Source of the DNA: an uncultured Porphyromonadaceae bacterium
GTDB lineage: Bacteria > Bacteroidota > Bacteroidia > Bacteroidales > Muribaculaceae
Direction: 5' to 3'
DNA length: 16,257 nt
Assembly (NCBI GenBank): GCA_900548705.1
Contig: URLF01000057.1
Coordinates: 1-16,257, forward strand
The stretch's first letter is position 1. Every line of letters begins with the position of its first letter. Both the position numbers and the translations under genes were made by a program. The notes under the pieces were generated by a model. The model saw nothing but the letters and a program-made list of their open reading frames with translations. It made no database searches and was not told where the DNA came from. Positions 1 through 6,935 of the stretch are shown in pieces.

Positions 1-76
1 TTCACACAAAGATACGCAAAAATTCTGATATAAACTAATTCTCAACATCTACTTAAGATATATAATATAATAATAA

Positions 77-290
77 GGAGAGAGGATTGGGGAGTGGAGG
101 TGGTATCCGGATGGCGGGCGCATTGTGAAAATCGGGAGGGGGCGGTGGCGGGAGCGCGGCACAGCACCGGGGTGTCTGAGCCCGTGAGGGCGAGTTCCCG
201 GTGCGCCGCGCGGAGCCACCAGGTCCCCGACCATGGATTTTCACGCGCCCATGGCCTTTTGGTTCTTTTGGGCCTGCCAAAAGAACGTAA
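77..290. other. GC-rich islet in an AT-rich intergenic region
   Basis: About 210 bases of strongly GC-rich sequence with sharp borders against AT-rich flanks. CCATGG occurs twice (231-236 and 249-254). The right end carries the perfect inverted repeat at 262-286. Open frames run through it on both strands, but their products are proline/arginine-rich or low-complexity and carry no recognisable motif, so I do not call them genes. It could be a dispersed intergenic element or part of a structured RNA; the sequence alone does not decide this. Confidence 0.45.
262..286. repeat. Perfect 10-bp inverted repeat (hairpin)
   Basis: GTTCTTTTGG (262-271) is followed by a five-base loop and CCAAAAGAAC (277-286), a perfect complement. 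Neither side has a clean T tract, so it is not a standard terminator. It sits at the right edge of the GC-rich islet and may mark the end of that element. Confidence 0.6.
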
Positions 291-308
291 AAGTATGAGG
301 TATATATA

Positions 309-443
309 AACGAAAAGTGTGTTTCTTCACAGAAACACACCTCCCTCATAACCAAAATTCAAGTATATATGTTCTTTTCGTCTAACAAACGTTGTGTGCA
401 AAAATCATCTCAAAACGGTTTGAGCAGTTAGTTTCTCAAATCC
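309..443 (-). ncRNA. Candidate small RNA bounded by promoter and terminator
   Basis: On the minus strand a Bacteroidetes-type promoter (448-478) would start transcription near 443. A perfect hairpin followed by TTTT (ending at 313) would stop it near 310, giving an RNA of about 130 nt. Inside it, 409-424 forms another perfect 6-bp hairpin (CTCAAA, ACGG loop, TTTGAG). The interval has no convincing open reading frame. The existence of the RNA is inference from the paired signals; it could also be a truncated leader of something reading into the GC-rich islet. Confidence 0.3.
313..340 (-). terminator. Intrinsic terminator, minus strand
   Basis: GTGTGTTTCT (317-326), loop TCAC, AGAAACACAC (331-340): a perfect 10-bp stem with a tetraloop. 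Read on the minus strand, the stem is followed directly by TTTT (316-313) and then CGTTTAT, as expected for a Rho-independent terminator. On the plus strand the flank is CTCCCTC, so the polarity is minus. Confidence 0.6.
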
Positions 444-447
444 GATA

Positions 448-478
448 CAAAGGTATTACTTATTCTTGGAGCGACAAC
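448..478 (-). promoter_or_regulatory. Minus-strand promoter for candidate small RNA
   Basis: Read on the minus strand, 455-448 is TACCTTTG, a full match to the Bacteroidetes -7 element TAnnTTTG. GTTG at 478-475 matches three of the four bases of the -33 element TTTG with a 19-base spacer. No protein gene starts downstream on that strand inside the window. Confidence 0.45.
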
Positions 479-546
479 CCTATTTCTTGTTAAAATGCGT
501 TAAACGCCACGCGACAGTGACATTTGCGCCACAATCCATCTCCCCC

Positions 547-563
547 GTCATATGGGATATGAC
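547..563. promoter_or_regulatory. Spaced palindrome upstream of the receptor gene
   Basis: GTCATAT (547-553), GGG, ATATGAC (557-563) is a perfect 7+3+7 inverted repeat about 93 bases before the start codon at 656. The short spacer suits a dimeric regulator operator better than an RNA hairpin, but no regulator is identified. Role is inferred from position only. Confidence 0.3.
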
Positions 564-655
564 AGGGTTTAATTTCCATACGGCTGTCACAATCGGGGGT
601 GTGATTCGTCTTTAATATGAAAGTCTAAAAATCATATTCATTTCAACAAAAAATT

Positions 656-2962
656 ATGATGAGGAATTGCAGTAAAATTGGTTCAACAATAGCTTGTGTC
701 GTGATTGGAGTGTCTGCGGCCAGTGGCAGGGATGTCACGGGGAGAGTGCTGTCAGACAGTGATTCGACGGCGGTCATAGGAGCGCAATGTGAGTTGATGG
801 TTGATTCTACGGTGATTGCACGCGGTGTGACCGATACCGACGGGCGGTTCAGGCTTGAGGCGGCGTCGAAGGAGGAGGCACATTTAGGGGTGAGGATGAT
901 AGGCTATTCCGCGACAAATGTGGCAATCCCGGCCGGAGGGAGAAACATTGACCTCGGAACGATTTTTCTGCCTGAGGGTGTGGAACTGGGAGAGGTGACT
1001 GTCGGAGCCACGTGGACGGTCGACTCGCAGGGGCGAACCATCATATATCCTTCCTCGTCAGATGTGAAGGCTTCGTCGACAGCCATCAGCCTGTTCCAGA
1101 AGCTTGCGCTTCCCGGCCTGGAGGTGAATCCCATAACTCGCTCCATATCGGTGGGCACAGCCGCGCCGATGATTCTCATAAACGGTGTGCCTTCGACGAT
1201 GGATGATGTGTATGCGTTGCAGCCCAAGGACATCGAGCGGGTGGAGTACTCTCAGGTGACCCCGGCGAGATATGCTGACAGGGGGACAAACGGCCTCCTC
1301 AACATACTGCTGAAGAAGCGTGACGATGGCGGCCAGGTGTATGTCTGGATGCGTGACTGCCCGTATATCGGATTTCTTGACGGCAATATCCGGATGTCGT
1401 ATCATCAGGGGCCGTCGCAGTTCACGTTGTCTTATTCCCCCTCCTGGCGCGATGTGGCGAAGGTGGATGACACGGTCGAACGGTCATATATAGGTGACGG
1501 ATTCAAAGTGCAGCTGTCGCAGACAGAGCATAGCCCGTTCATGTACCTGACGAATCCGATAAGATTCAAATATGACTATCAGCCATCGGCACGAACACTT
1601 TTCTCGGCGACCTTCAATGCGGACATATCCAAGGATGACCGCAAAAGCACAGGCCACACCGATGACTCGATACTGGGGAACTACGTCAATCACAGGAGGT
1701 CGCACAGCAAGAGTTTCATCCCGTCGCTCGATCTCTTCCTGCGCCATGATTTCAACGACAAGAACTCGCTGGAGGCGCAGATGGTGGGGACCATCAGCTC
1801 GATGGATTACCGCTATGACAACTCCTTCACATTCACAGGGCTGCCGGAGGAGTCGTATGTCATGGATGTCGACAACCGGCGACGCTCGCTTATCACGGAG
1901 GTGAGCTACAACCATCATTTCTCATCTGGCTCCAGTCTTTCCGCCGGATTCCAGAACACCCTGTCCCACAGCAAGAACACTTACTTGACAAGCGACTATG
2001 CACCGGTGCTGACGGAGAATAACAACTATGCCTATGTTCGCCTGGGACATAGAATCAAGAGCGTATTCATCTCTCTGTCCACAGGAGTCAAGATGTTCTG
2101 GATGGAGAATGACCTTAACAAGCGTCATTTCATAAGGAACCTGTCGCAGGCTCAGTTCAACTGGAACGCCAGTGACAGATTCAGCCTTGGCGGTGAGTTC
2201 TCCTATCAGCCGTCGATTCCCTCGCTGTCAAGTCTGACCGATTATCCCCAGCAGTCTACCCCTTACCTGATTTCCAATGGTAATCCTGATCTGAAGGTCT
2301 CCGAAGGGTTCATCTACAAGCTGATGCCGACATACAACTACAAGAAATTCACTGTCTCGGCCGAGCTGGCTTATTACAGGCTCAACAACGCCACGGTCGG
2401 CGAGACATTTTACATCGGCGACGGGCATTTCCTCAACCAGACGGTCAATGCCCGGCATTGTTCAGACCTCTTCGCCAACCTCACTTTGTCGCTGAAAGAC
2501 CTGTATGGCTTCGGGGCGACAGCGGGAGTGGGTGTTGACCGCTATGAGAGCCGTGGGGCGGGGTGGAAGCATACGCTGACTTCGGTGAGCGGCTGGATAA
2601 ATGTCTGGTGGAGCAAGGGGCCGTTCAGCGTTTCTTACTGGCGGAAGTTTCCGGGCAAGACGCTCTATGGCCAGACGGTCAGCCGCGATGAGAATGCTGA
2701 CGCGCTCAGTTTCAGCTATACTCCCGACAAGCATTGGACCTTGTCGGCACAGTGGATGTATATGTTCGAGCGGGGTGGTGTCTATTATCCCTCATGGGTT
2801 TATTCAGATGTCGCGCCCTCTGTCACCAAGCGCCATATCAAGGACAACGCCAACATGGTGATGCTGTCGGTGAGCTACTCTGCCGATTTCGGCTCGATTT
2901 TCCGCAGCTCGCGCCGCTCGCTAAACAACACTGACACCGGTTCGTCGCTCATGAAACTGTAA
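656..2962 (+). CDS. TonB-dependent-receptor-like outer-membrane beta-barrel protein
   Basis: The protein has 768 residues. Residues 1-24 look like a signal peptide. Residues 26-105 match the carboxypeptidase-regulatory-like Ig fold seen at the start of Bacteroidetes receptors (VTGRVLSDSDSTAVIGAQ, then TDTDGRFRL). Residues 120-222 resemble a plug domain (MILINGVPS, DIERVEYSQVTPARYADRGTNG, then NILLKK), and residues 225-768 are rich in alternating aromatic beta strands typical of a large outer-membrane barrel (OMP_b-brl_3-like). It probably sits in the outer membrane and may import or bind a substrate with TonB energy, but I see no clear TonB box. There is no SusD partner next to it, so it is not a classical Sus glycan locus. 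Substrate unknown. The next codon is also ATG, so the start could be either of the two adjacent methionines. Confidence 0.85.
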   Translation: MMRNCSKIGSTIACVVIGVSAASGRDVTGRVLSDSDSTAVIGAQCELMVDSTVIARGVTDTDGRFRLEAASKEEAHLGVRMIGYSATNVAIPAGGRNIDLGTIFLPEGVELGEVTVGATWTVDSQGRTIIYPSSSDVKASSTAISLFQKLALPGLEVNPITRSISVGTAAPMILINGVPSTMDDVYALQPKDIERVEYSQVTPARYADRGTNGLLNILLKKRDDGGQVYVWMRDCPYIGFLDGNIRMSYHQGPSQFTLSYSPSWRDVAKVDDTVERSYIGDGFKVQLSQTEHSPFMYLTNPIRFKYDYQPSARTLFSATFNADISKDDRKSTGHTDDSILGNYVNHRRSHSKSFIPSLDLFLRHDFNDKNSLEAQMVGTISSMDYRYDNSFTFTGLPEESYVMDVDNRRRSLITEVSYNHHFSSGSSLSAGFQNTLSHSKNTYLTSDYAPVLTENNNYAYVRLGHRIKSVFISLSTGVKMFWMENDLNKRHFIRNLSQAQFNWNASDRFSLGGEFSYQPSIPSLSSLTDYPQQSTPYLISNGNPDLKVSEGFIYKLMPTYNYKKFTVSAELAYYRLNNATVGETFYIGDGHFLNQTVNARHCSDLFANLTLSLKDLYGFGATAGVGVDRYESRGAGWKHTLTSVSGWINVWWSKGPFSVSYWRKFPGKTLYGQTVSRDENADALSFSYTPDKHWTLSAQWMYMFERGGVYYPSWVYSDVAPSVTKRHIKDNANMVMLSVSYSADFGSIFRSSRRSLNNTDTGSSLMKL

Positions 2963-2974
2963 TTGTCGGGAGCG

Positions 2975-3078
2975 AGGTCTCACGCAGATTCCGCAGATAC
3001 GCGGATTTCTCTCAACCTGCGAGACCTTTGTGGAAATCGGCGGGAAATCTGCGTATCTGCGGAATCTGCGTGAGGCCT
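2975..3078 (+). repeat. Long inverted repeat, 34-bp arms, built of CGCAGAT units
   Basis: The left arm (2975-3008) and right arm (3045-3078) are complementary at 32 of 34 positions around a 36-base loop. Both exceptions (2978 with 3075, 3003 with 3050) are G-U pairs in the plus-strand RNA, so that RNA can form an uninterrupted 34-bp stem; the minus-strand RNA would have two A-C mismatches. Each arm is itself a tandem of roughly 8-9-base CGCAGAT-like units. AGGTCTC (2975-2981) can alternatively pair with GAGACCT in the loop (3021-3027). It lies 12 bases after the receptor stop codon and before the rplU promoter, so it may act as a 3' RNA end or stabiliser. CGCAGAT-rich intergenic repeats are, to my recollection, common in Bacteroidales. 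Confidence 0.85.
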
Positions 3079-3122
3079 AACCCCTGAAATAACTTTACAA
3101 ACTGTGAGACAGCGCAAAAATA

Positions 3123-3154
3123 TTTGCCGGAATGAAAAAAAGTTTGTAACTTTG
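3123..3154 (+). promoter_or_regulatory. Promoter of rplU-rpmA operon
   Basis: TTTG (3123-3126), a 20-base spacer and TAACTTTG (3147-3154) match the Bacteroidetes housekeeping promoter fully. It would start transcription about 80 bases before rplU. Confidence 0.85.
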
Positions 3155-3239
3155 TGGGCTTTTTAGCCGTAGCGGGCTTTGGAAAGCCGGCCCGAAGGGG
3201 ACGCGCCCGCAGGCATAACCATTAATCATCAAAGATTAG
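3155..3239 (+). promoter_or_regulatory. Structured 5' leader of rplU, possible autoregulatory element
   Basis: The leader holds a small hairpin GGCT-TTTT-AGCC (3157-3168), then GCGGGC (3172-3177), which can pair in more than one way. GGCTT pairs with AAGCC across 3175-3188, CGGGC (3173-3177) pairs with GCCCG (3190-3194), and the whole GCGGGC pairs with GCCCGC (3205-3210). Mutually exclusive pairings in a ribosomal protein leader suggest feedback control by L21. An L21 leader is known in Firmicutes; I cannot say that this is related. Confidence 0.35.
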
Positions 3240-3560
3240 ATGTACGCTATCGTAGAAATCCAGGGACAGCAGTTCAAGGCCGAAGCCGGTAAATTCCTGT
3301 ATGTCCACTATCTCGGCGACGAGAAGAAAGAGGGCGAAACCGTAGAGTTTGACAAGGTCCTCCTCGTTGACGCCGACGGTGCCGTAAAGGTAGGCGCGCC
3401 CACCGTGGAAGGGGCAAAAGTAGTTTGCGAGGTGAAACGTCCCCTCGTAAAGGGCGATAAGGTTATCGTTTTCAAGAAGAAACGTCGCAAAGGCTACCGT
3501 CGTAAGAACGGCCACCGCCAGATGTTCTCTCAGATTGTGATCAAGGACGTAATTGCTTAA
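3240..3560 (+). CDS. rplU: 50S ribosomal protein L21
   Basis: The protein has 106 residues, the usual size for L21. The N-terminal MYAIVEIQGQQFKAEAGKF is the family's hallmark opening, and the basic KKKRRKGYRRKNGHRQ stretch (about residues 79-95) is the conserved 23S rRNA-contacting region. L21 is a component of the large subunit and binds 23S rRNA early in assembly. The gene has its own promoter and leader and is followed 34 bases later by rpmA, the standard rplU-rpmA pairing across bacteria. No strong Shine-Dalgarno precedes it; the upstream sequence is AT-rich, as usual in this phylum. Confidence 0.98.
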   Translation: MYAIVEIQGQQFKAEAGKFLYVHYLGDEKKEGETVEFDKVLLVDADGAVKVGAPTVEGAKVVCEVKRPLVKGDKVIVFKKKRRKGYRRKNGHRQMFSQIVIKDVIA

Positions 3561-3594
3561 TCCCAACCGGAAATTTCCGTAAACTCAAACTCAA

Positions 3595-3858
3595 ATGGCA
3601 CATAAAAAAGGTGTAGGTAGTTCTAAGAACGGCCGCGAGTCTGAAAGCAAACGACTCGGAGTGAAAATTTTCGGTGGCCAGAAGGCTAAGGCAGGCAACA
3701 TCATCAAGCGTCAGCGCGGTACGGTTCACCACCCCGGCCTGAACGTGGGGATGGGCAAAGACCATACTCTCTACGCTCTCGTTGACGGCACAGTTGTCTT
3801 CACCCATGGCAAGGAAGGTCGCCGCTTCATCAACGTGACTCCCGAGGCTGAGGCATAA
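3595..3858 (+). CDS. rpmA: 50S ribosomal protein L27
   Basis: The protein has 87 residues and starts MAHKKGVGSSKNGRESESKR, the conserved L27 N terminus that reaches toward the peptidyl-transferase centre. The GNIIKRQRGTVHHPG and GMGKDHTLYAL blocks are also family signatures. There is no N-terminal extension of the Firmicutes type that needs protease removal; the second residue is Ala directly after Met. It is the second and last gene of the rplU operon, ended by the strong terminator that follows at 3898-3951. Confidence 0.98.
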   Translation: MAHKKGVGSSKNGRESESKRLGVKIFGGQKAKAGNIIKRQRGTVHHPGLNVGMGKDHTLYALVDGTVVFTHGKEGRRFINVTPEAEA

Positions 3859-3897
3859 ACCCCTCTGAGACTCAGGATAAAACTGAAGAAAAATTCC

Positions 3898-3951
3898 CGT
3901 TCCGGCGGGGCGTCGCGGATTTGAACCCCGCCGCCCCGCCGGACGTTTTTT
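3898..3951 (+). terminator. Intrinsic terminator of rplU-rpmA
   Basis: TCCGGCGGGGC (3901-3911) pairs perfectly with GCCCCGCCGGA (3933-3943). Two further pairs form outside around a bulged T3900, and TTTTTT follows at 3946-3951. It is a strong G+C-rich stem with a six-T tract. Confidence 0.9.
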
Positions 3952-3955
3952 GTCT

Positions 3956-4711
3956 ATGAAGAAAATCCTTATAATGGGGGCGACCTCAGGGATTGGCCTG
4001 CAGCTGGCCGGACAGTTCGCCTCGAAAGGGTGGATGGTCGGTGCGGCCGGTCGTTCCGAAGAACCCCTCAGGCGTCTCGCCTCACTGTATCCGCGCAATA
4101 TCCGCTGGCGCGTCATCGACATCAACGCCGTGGAGGCATCCGAGGGGTTGGAAGCCTTGGTGGAGGAGATGGACGGTATGGATGTCTATTTCCATGTGGC
4201 CGGTATCGGGTTCGACAACCTGCCGCTGCGTGAGCGGGAAGAGGTCGCGGTGATGGAGACCAATGTGGTCGGCTTTACCCGTATGGTCGGCGCGGCATTC
4301 CGGTGGTTCCGTGACCGCAACGGCGGGAGGGGGCATATCGCCGCCGTCACGTCGGTGGCGGGGACTAACGGCATCGGGCGTATGGCGGCATACTCCGCCT
4401 CGAAGAGCTGTCAGCAGGTCTACATCAGGGCGCTGGAGCAGATATGCGCGATAGAGAAATTCGACATCCGCTTCACTGACATCCGTCCCGGATGGATACG
4501 CACCCCCTTGCTGGTCGATGACCGGAAATATCCGATGCTGATGTCACTGCCTTACTCGGTGGGGAAGATTGTCAGGGCGGTGGAGCGTGGCAGGCGGGTG
4601 GCCGTGATTGACTGGCGGTGGAACCTCCTCGTCGGCCTGTGGCGTATGGTGCCCAACTGGGTGTGGACGAGGCTCCCGGTGGATGTGCCGCCGATAGCTT
4701 CGCGAAGATGA
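3956..4711 (+). CDS. Short-chain dehydrogenase/reductase (SDR), classical type
   Basis: The protein has 251 residues, the normal classical-SDR length. The Rossmann cofactor motif GATSGIG is at residues 8-14, a beta-4 AGIG follows later, and the structural Asn is N103. The catalytic residues are S133 (TSVAG), Y146 and K150 (YSASK). Arg after the second beta strand (AGRS) suggests NADP(H) preference. The substrate cannot be told. A TTG three codons earlier (3950) is in frame, but it lies in the T tract of the preceding terminator and ATG at 3956 places GATSGIG at the usual distance, so I chose ATG. Only five bases separate the T tract from the start codon and I see no clear own promoter, so expression may depend on read-through. 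It could also be a polyketide/fatty-acid-type reductase. Confidence 0.93.
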   Translation: MKKILIMGATSGIGLQLAGQFASKGWMVGAAGRSEEPLRRLASLYPRNIRWRVIDINAVEASEGLEALVEEMDGMDVYFHVAGIGFDNLPLREREEVAVMETNVVGFTRMVGAAFRWFRDRNGGRGHIAAVTSVAGTNGIGRMAAYSASKSCQQVYIRALEQICAIEKFDIRFTDIRPGWIRTPLLVDDRKYPMLMSLPYSVGKIVRAVERGRRVAVIDWRWNLLVGLWRMVPNWVWTRLPVDVPPIASRR

Positions 4712-4774
4712 ATCTCCCGAAAAGGGGAGGCCGCGGACGGTGAATGACATCCGTCTCAAAAAAACACGGCAATC

Positions 4775-4806
4775 TTTGGCTGTTTTTGTCGGATTGCTTA
4801 AATTTG
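4775..4806 (+). promoter_or_regulatory. Promoter immediately upstream of the PgpH-family gene
   Basis: TTTG (4775-4778), a 20-base spacer and TAAATTTG (4799-4806) are a full match to the Bacteroidetes promoter. The -7 element ends five bases before the ATG at 4812, so transcription would begin close to or at the start codon. Confidence 0.8.
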
Positions 4807-4811
4807 CCTTG

Positions 4812-6848
4812 ATGAAAACTCCTTCAAAGAATATCACATATCTCGCGCTGATTTTCGTCGTGGCCACTGCCCTGGTGGTTTATTTCATGCCCGGCGACAG
4901 CAAACACAAATACTCCTATGAGCTTAACCGCCCGTGGAATTACGAGTTGCTGACCGCTCCGTTTGATATCCCGGTCTACCGCGATTCGGCCACGGTCAAC
5001 CATATGATTGACAGCATCGACCGCTCGCTGGTGCCGATTTTCCGGTTTGACGAGAGCGCGGAGACCCGTGTGATGGCTGTCATCCGTGGGAGCAAGGAGC
5101 TGTCGGAGCCGACACGCAGGCGTCTGATCGATGTGGTGGGACGCATTTACGACGGGGGAGTGATAGACGGGCGCACCGCCGCGATTATCGGGCGGGGGGA
5201 TTTGCCCGAGGTGAAATTCAATATCGACAATGTCAATGTGGCCAGGCCGACCGCCGGATTCCTGTCGCAGCGCGACGCGTATGCCGTCATTGACAGCATA
5301 TTCCGTGACAACCCGGAGCGTGGCCGTATACAGGCTCTCGGCCTGTCGAATGTGTTGAACCCGAATGTGATAGAGGACACGCGCGCGACGGAGCAGTACC
5401 GCGAGAACCTGATTCAGCCGATTGTTGCCGCTGTCGGGGTGATACAGCAGGGTGAGAGAATCATCGACCGTGGGGACAGGGTCAGCCCCGAACTTTACCA
5501 GACTCTCAAGAGTTACGAGCAGGCCCTGGAGAAGATGGGGCGGCATGACCGCCACCGTCAGTTCTACACGATTCTCGGGCAGGTGCTGTTTGCGGTCTGC
5601 CTGTTCGGGCTGCTCTATGTCTATTTCGGCTTTTATTTCCCCGCCACGCTGCATTCGGTCAAGAGGATGCTTGCGGTGGTGCTGATGATGGTGGTCTTTT
5701 TCCTGTTCGCCGCCGTGATGGCCAAGACCATCTCCTCCGGACTGTATATCGTGCCGCTGGCGATAGTGCCGATAGTTGTGCAGGTGTTTTTCGATGCCCG
5801 GACTGCATTCTTCGTCTTTGTCCTGGAGGTGTTGATGAGCGCGGTGTTCGCTTCTTTCCAGCTTGAGTTCGTGTTCATCGAGATACTGGCGGGGACGGTA
5901 GTGATTTTCTCTCTGAAGGAGCTGTCGAAGCGCAGCGAGCTTCTGAGGTCGGCGTTGCTGGCGTTCTTCACCTATGTCACTGCCTATGTGGCGGTGGAAC
6001 TCATGTCGGCCGGCTCCCTGACCGCCATGTCTGGGCGGCTGGTGGGCTATTTCGCCATCAACGCTGTGTTGATATCATTCGCCTACATAATGATTTTCGT
6101 CATCGAGAAGGTGTTCGGTATGACCTCCGTGGTGACTCTCGTGGAGCTGTCAGACATCAACAATCCTCTGCTGAGAGATCTCTCGCGTGAATGTCCCGGT
6201 ACTTTCCAGCATTCGATGGCGGTCAGCAATCTCGCTTCCGAGGCGGCCCACAAGATTGGGGCGAATGTGCAGCTCGTCCGTGCCGGGGCTCTTTACCATG
6301 ACATAGGGAAGATTGATAATCCGGCTTTCTTCACCGAGAACCAGTACGGGATAAATCCCCATGACGCGCTGTCTCCGGCCCAGAGCGCACGAATCATCAT
6401 CGGCCATGTGACCGACGGCATCAAACGTGCCGATAAGTTCAAGCTCCCGGCTGTCATCAAGGATTTCATCCTGCAGCATCACGGCAAGGGGAAGGCGAAA
6501 TATTTCTATATGAAGGAACAACAGCTGCATCCCGGCGAGGAGATTGATCCCGCGCCGTTCACATATCCGGGGCCGAATCCCCAGACCGCCGAGGCGTCGT
6601 TGCTGATGATGGCTGATGCCGTCGAGGCGGCCTCACGCTCCCTCACCGACCATTCTGAGGCGGCCATAAAGGCTTTGGTCGACAGGCTCGTCGACCAGCA
6701 GGTGGCTGAGGGTTACCACAATGACTCCCCGTTGTCGTTCCGCGATGTGGGGCTGATTAAGGACACTTTCATCAAGAGGCTGCGGTCCATGTATCACGGA
6801 CGTGTGTCATATCCTCCAGAGTCGCCGGCGGCAGCTCCCGCGAAGTAA
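4812..6848 (+). CDS. pgpH: 7TM-HD domain phosphodiesterase, PgpH/YqfF family (c-di-AMP hydrolysis)
   Basis: The protein has 678 residues from ATG 4812. A single N-terminal membrane segment (about 9-26) is followed by an extracytoplasmic 7TMR-HDED region (about 27-250, including ERIIDRGDRVSPELYQTL near 215-232). Seven membrane segments lie at about 254-434, and a cytoplasmic HD domain runs from about 450 to 630. The metal-binding pattern is visible: H467 (FQHS), H496-D497 (YHDIGKI) and H556-H557 (QHHGKGK). PgpH-type enzymes hydrolyse c-di-AMP to pApA and take part in osmotic and envelope homeostasis; activity here is inferred from family membership. A GTG at 4740 is in frame and would add 24 residues, but it lies upstream of the promoter. 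ATG 4812 also gives the expected short cytosolic N terminus, so I chose it. Confidence 0.92.
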   Translation: MKTPSKNITYLALIFVVATALVVYFMPGDSKHKYSYELNRPWNYELLTAPFDIPVYRDSATVNHMIDSIDRSLVPIFRFDESAETRVMAVIRGSKELSEPTRRRLIDVVGRIYDGGVIDGRTAAIIGRGDLPEVKFNIDNVNVARPTAGFLSQRDAYAVIDSIFRDNPERGRIQALGLSNVLNPNVIEDTRATEQYRENLIQPIVAAVGVIQQGERIIDRGDRVSPELYQTLKSYEQALEKMGRHDRHRQFYTILGQVLFAVCLFGLLYVYFGFYFPATLHSVKRMLAVVLMMVVFFLFAAVMAKTISSGLYIVPLAIVPIVVQVFFDARTAFFVFVLEVLMSAVFASFQLEFVFIEILAGTVVIFSLKELSKRSELLRSALLAFFTYVTAYVAVELMSAGSLTAMSGRLVGYFAINAVLISFAYIMIFVIEKVFGMTSVVTLVELSDINNPLLRDLSRECPGTFQHSMAVSNLASEAAHKIGANVQLVRAGALYHDIGKIDNPAFFTENQYGINPHDALSPAQSARIIIGHVTDGIKRADKFKLPAVIKDFILQHHGKGKAKYFYMKEQQLHPGEEIDPAPFTYPGPNPQTAEASLLMMADAVEAASRSLTDHSEAAIKALVDRLVDQQVAEGYHNDSPLSFRDVGLIKDTFIKRLRSMYHGRVSYPPESPAAAPAK

Positions 6849-6886
6849 TCAAGGTGAGGGCGGATGGTATTTTGATGGAAATTGTG

Positions 6887-6894
6887 TAACTTTG
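6887..6894 (+). promoter_or_regulatory. -7 element of rex
   Basis: TAACTTTG matches the Bacteroidetes -7 element, 41 bases before the rex ATG. No TTTG lies at the right distance upstream, so the -33 part is weak. This places the start codon downstream and argues against the longer frame from TTG 6882. Confidence 0.6.
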
Positions 6895-6935
6895 CAGCCG
6901 GAACACCAGTAAACCAGAATAGAAGAGAACCAGCA

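Larger units (their letters stand above)
1..655. other. Intergenic region without a convincing protein gene
   Basis: No reading frame here looks coding. The region is AT-rich at both ends with a GC-rich block in the middle (about 77-290). It holds hairpins at 262-286, 317-340 and 409-424, a spaced palindrome at 547-563 (GTCATAT, GGG, ATATGAC) and a smaller one at 497-507. On the minus strand there is a good promoter at 448-478. Position 7-14 reads TATCTTTG on the minus strand, matching the Bacteroidetes -7 element, so a leftward gene may start outside the window; no -33 partner was seen. I found no good plus-strand promoter for the gene at 656. Confidence 0.7.

Noticed and set aside
53..355. 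Minus-strand 100-codon open frame through the GC-rich islet
   Set aside because: The product is proline/arginine-rich with no recognisable domain, its start lies just before a terminator hairpin, and the GC-rich composition alone keeps frames open.
4714..4729. Small hairpin CTCCC-GAAAAG-GGGAG after the SDR gene
   Set aside because: Only five pairs and no T tract, so it is not enough to call a terminator.
4740..4811. GTG start for the PgpH-family gene
   Set aside because: It lies upstream of a perfect promoter and adds a hydrophobic stretch before the real N-terminal membrane segment.
4824..5654. 276-codon minus-strand frame inside the PgpH-family gene
   Set aside because: It is fully antisense to a well-supported domain-containing gene and its product shows no motif; long antisense frames are common at this GC content.
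6882..6935. Upstream TTG start for rex
   Set aside because: It would begin inside the promoter region and cover the -7 element; the ATG at 6936 gives the standard Rex N terminus and length.
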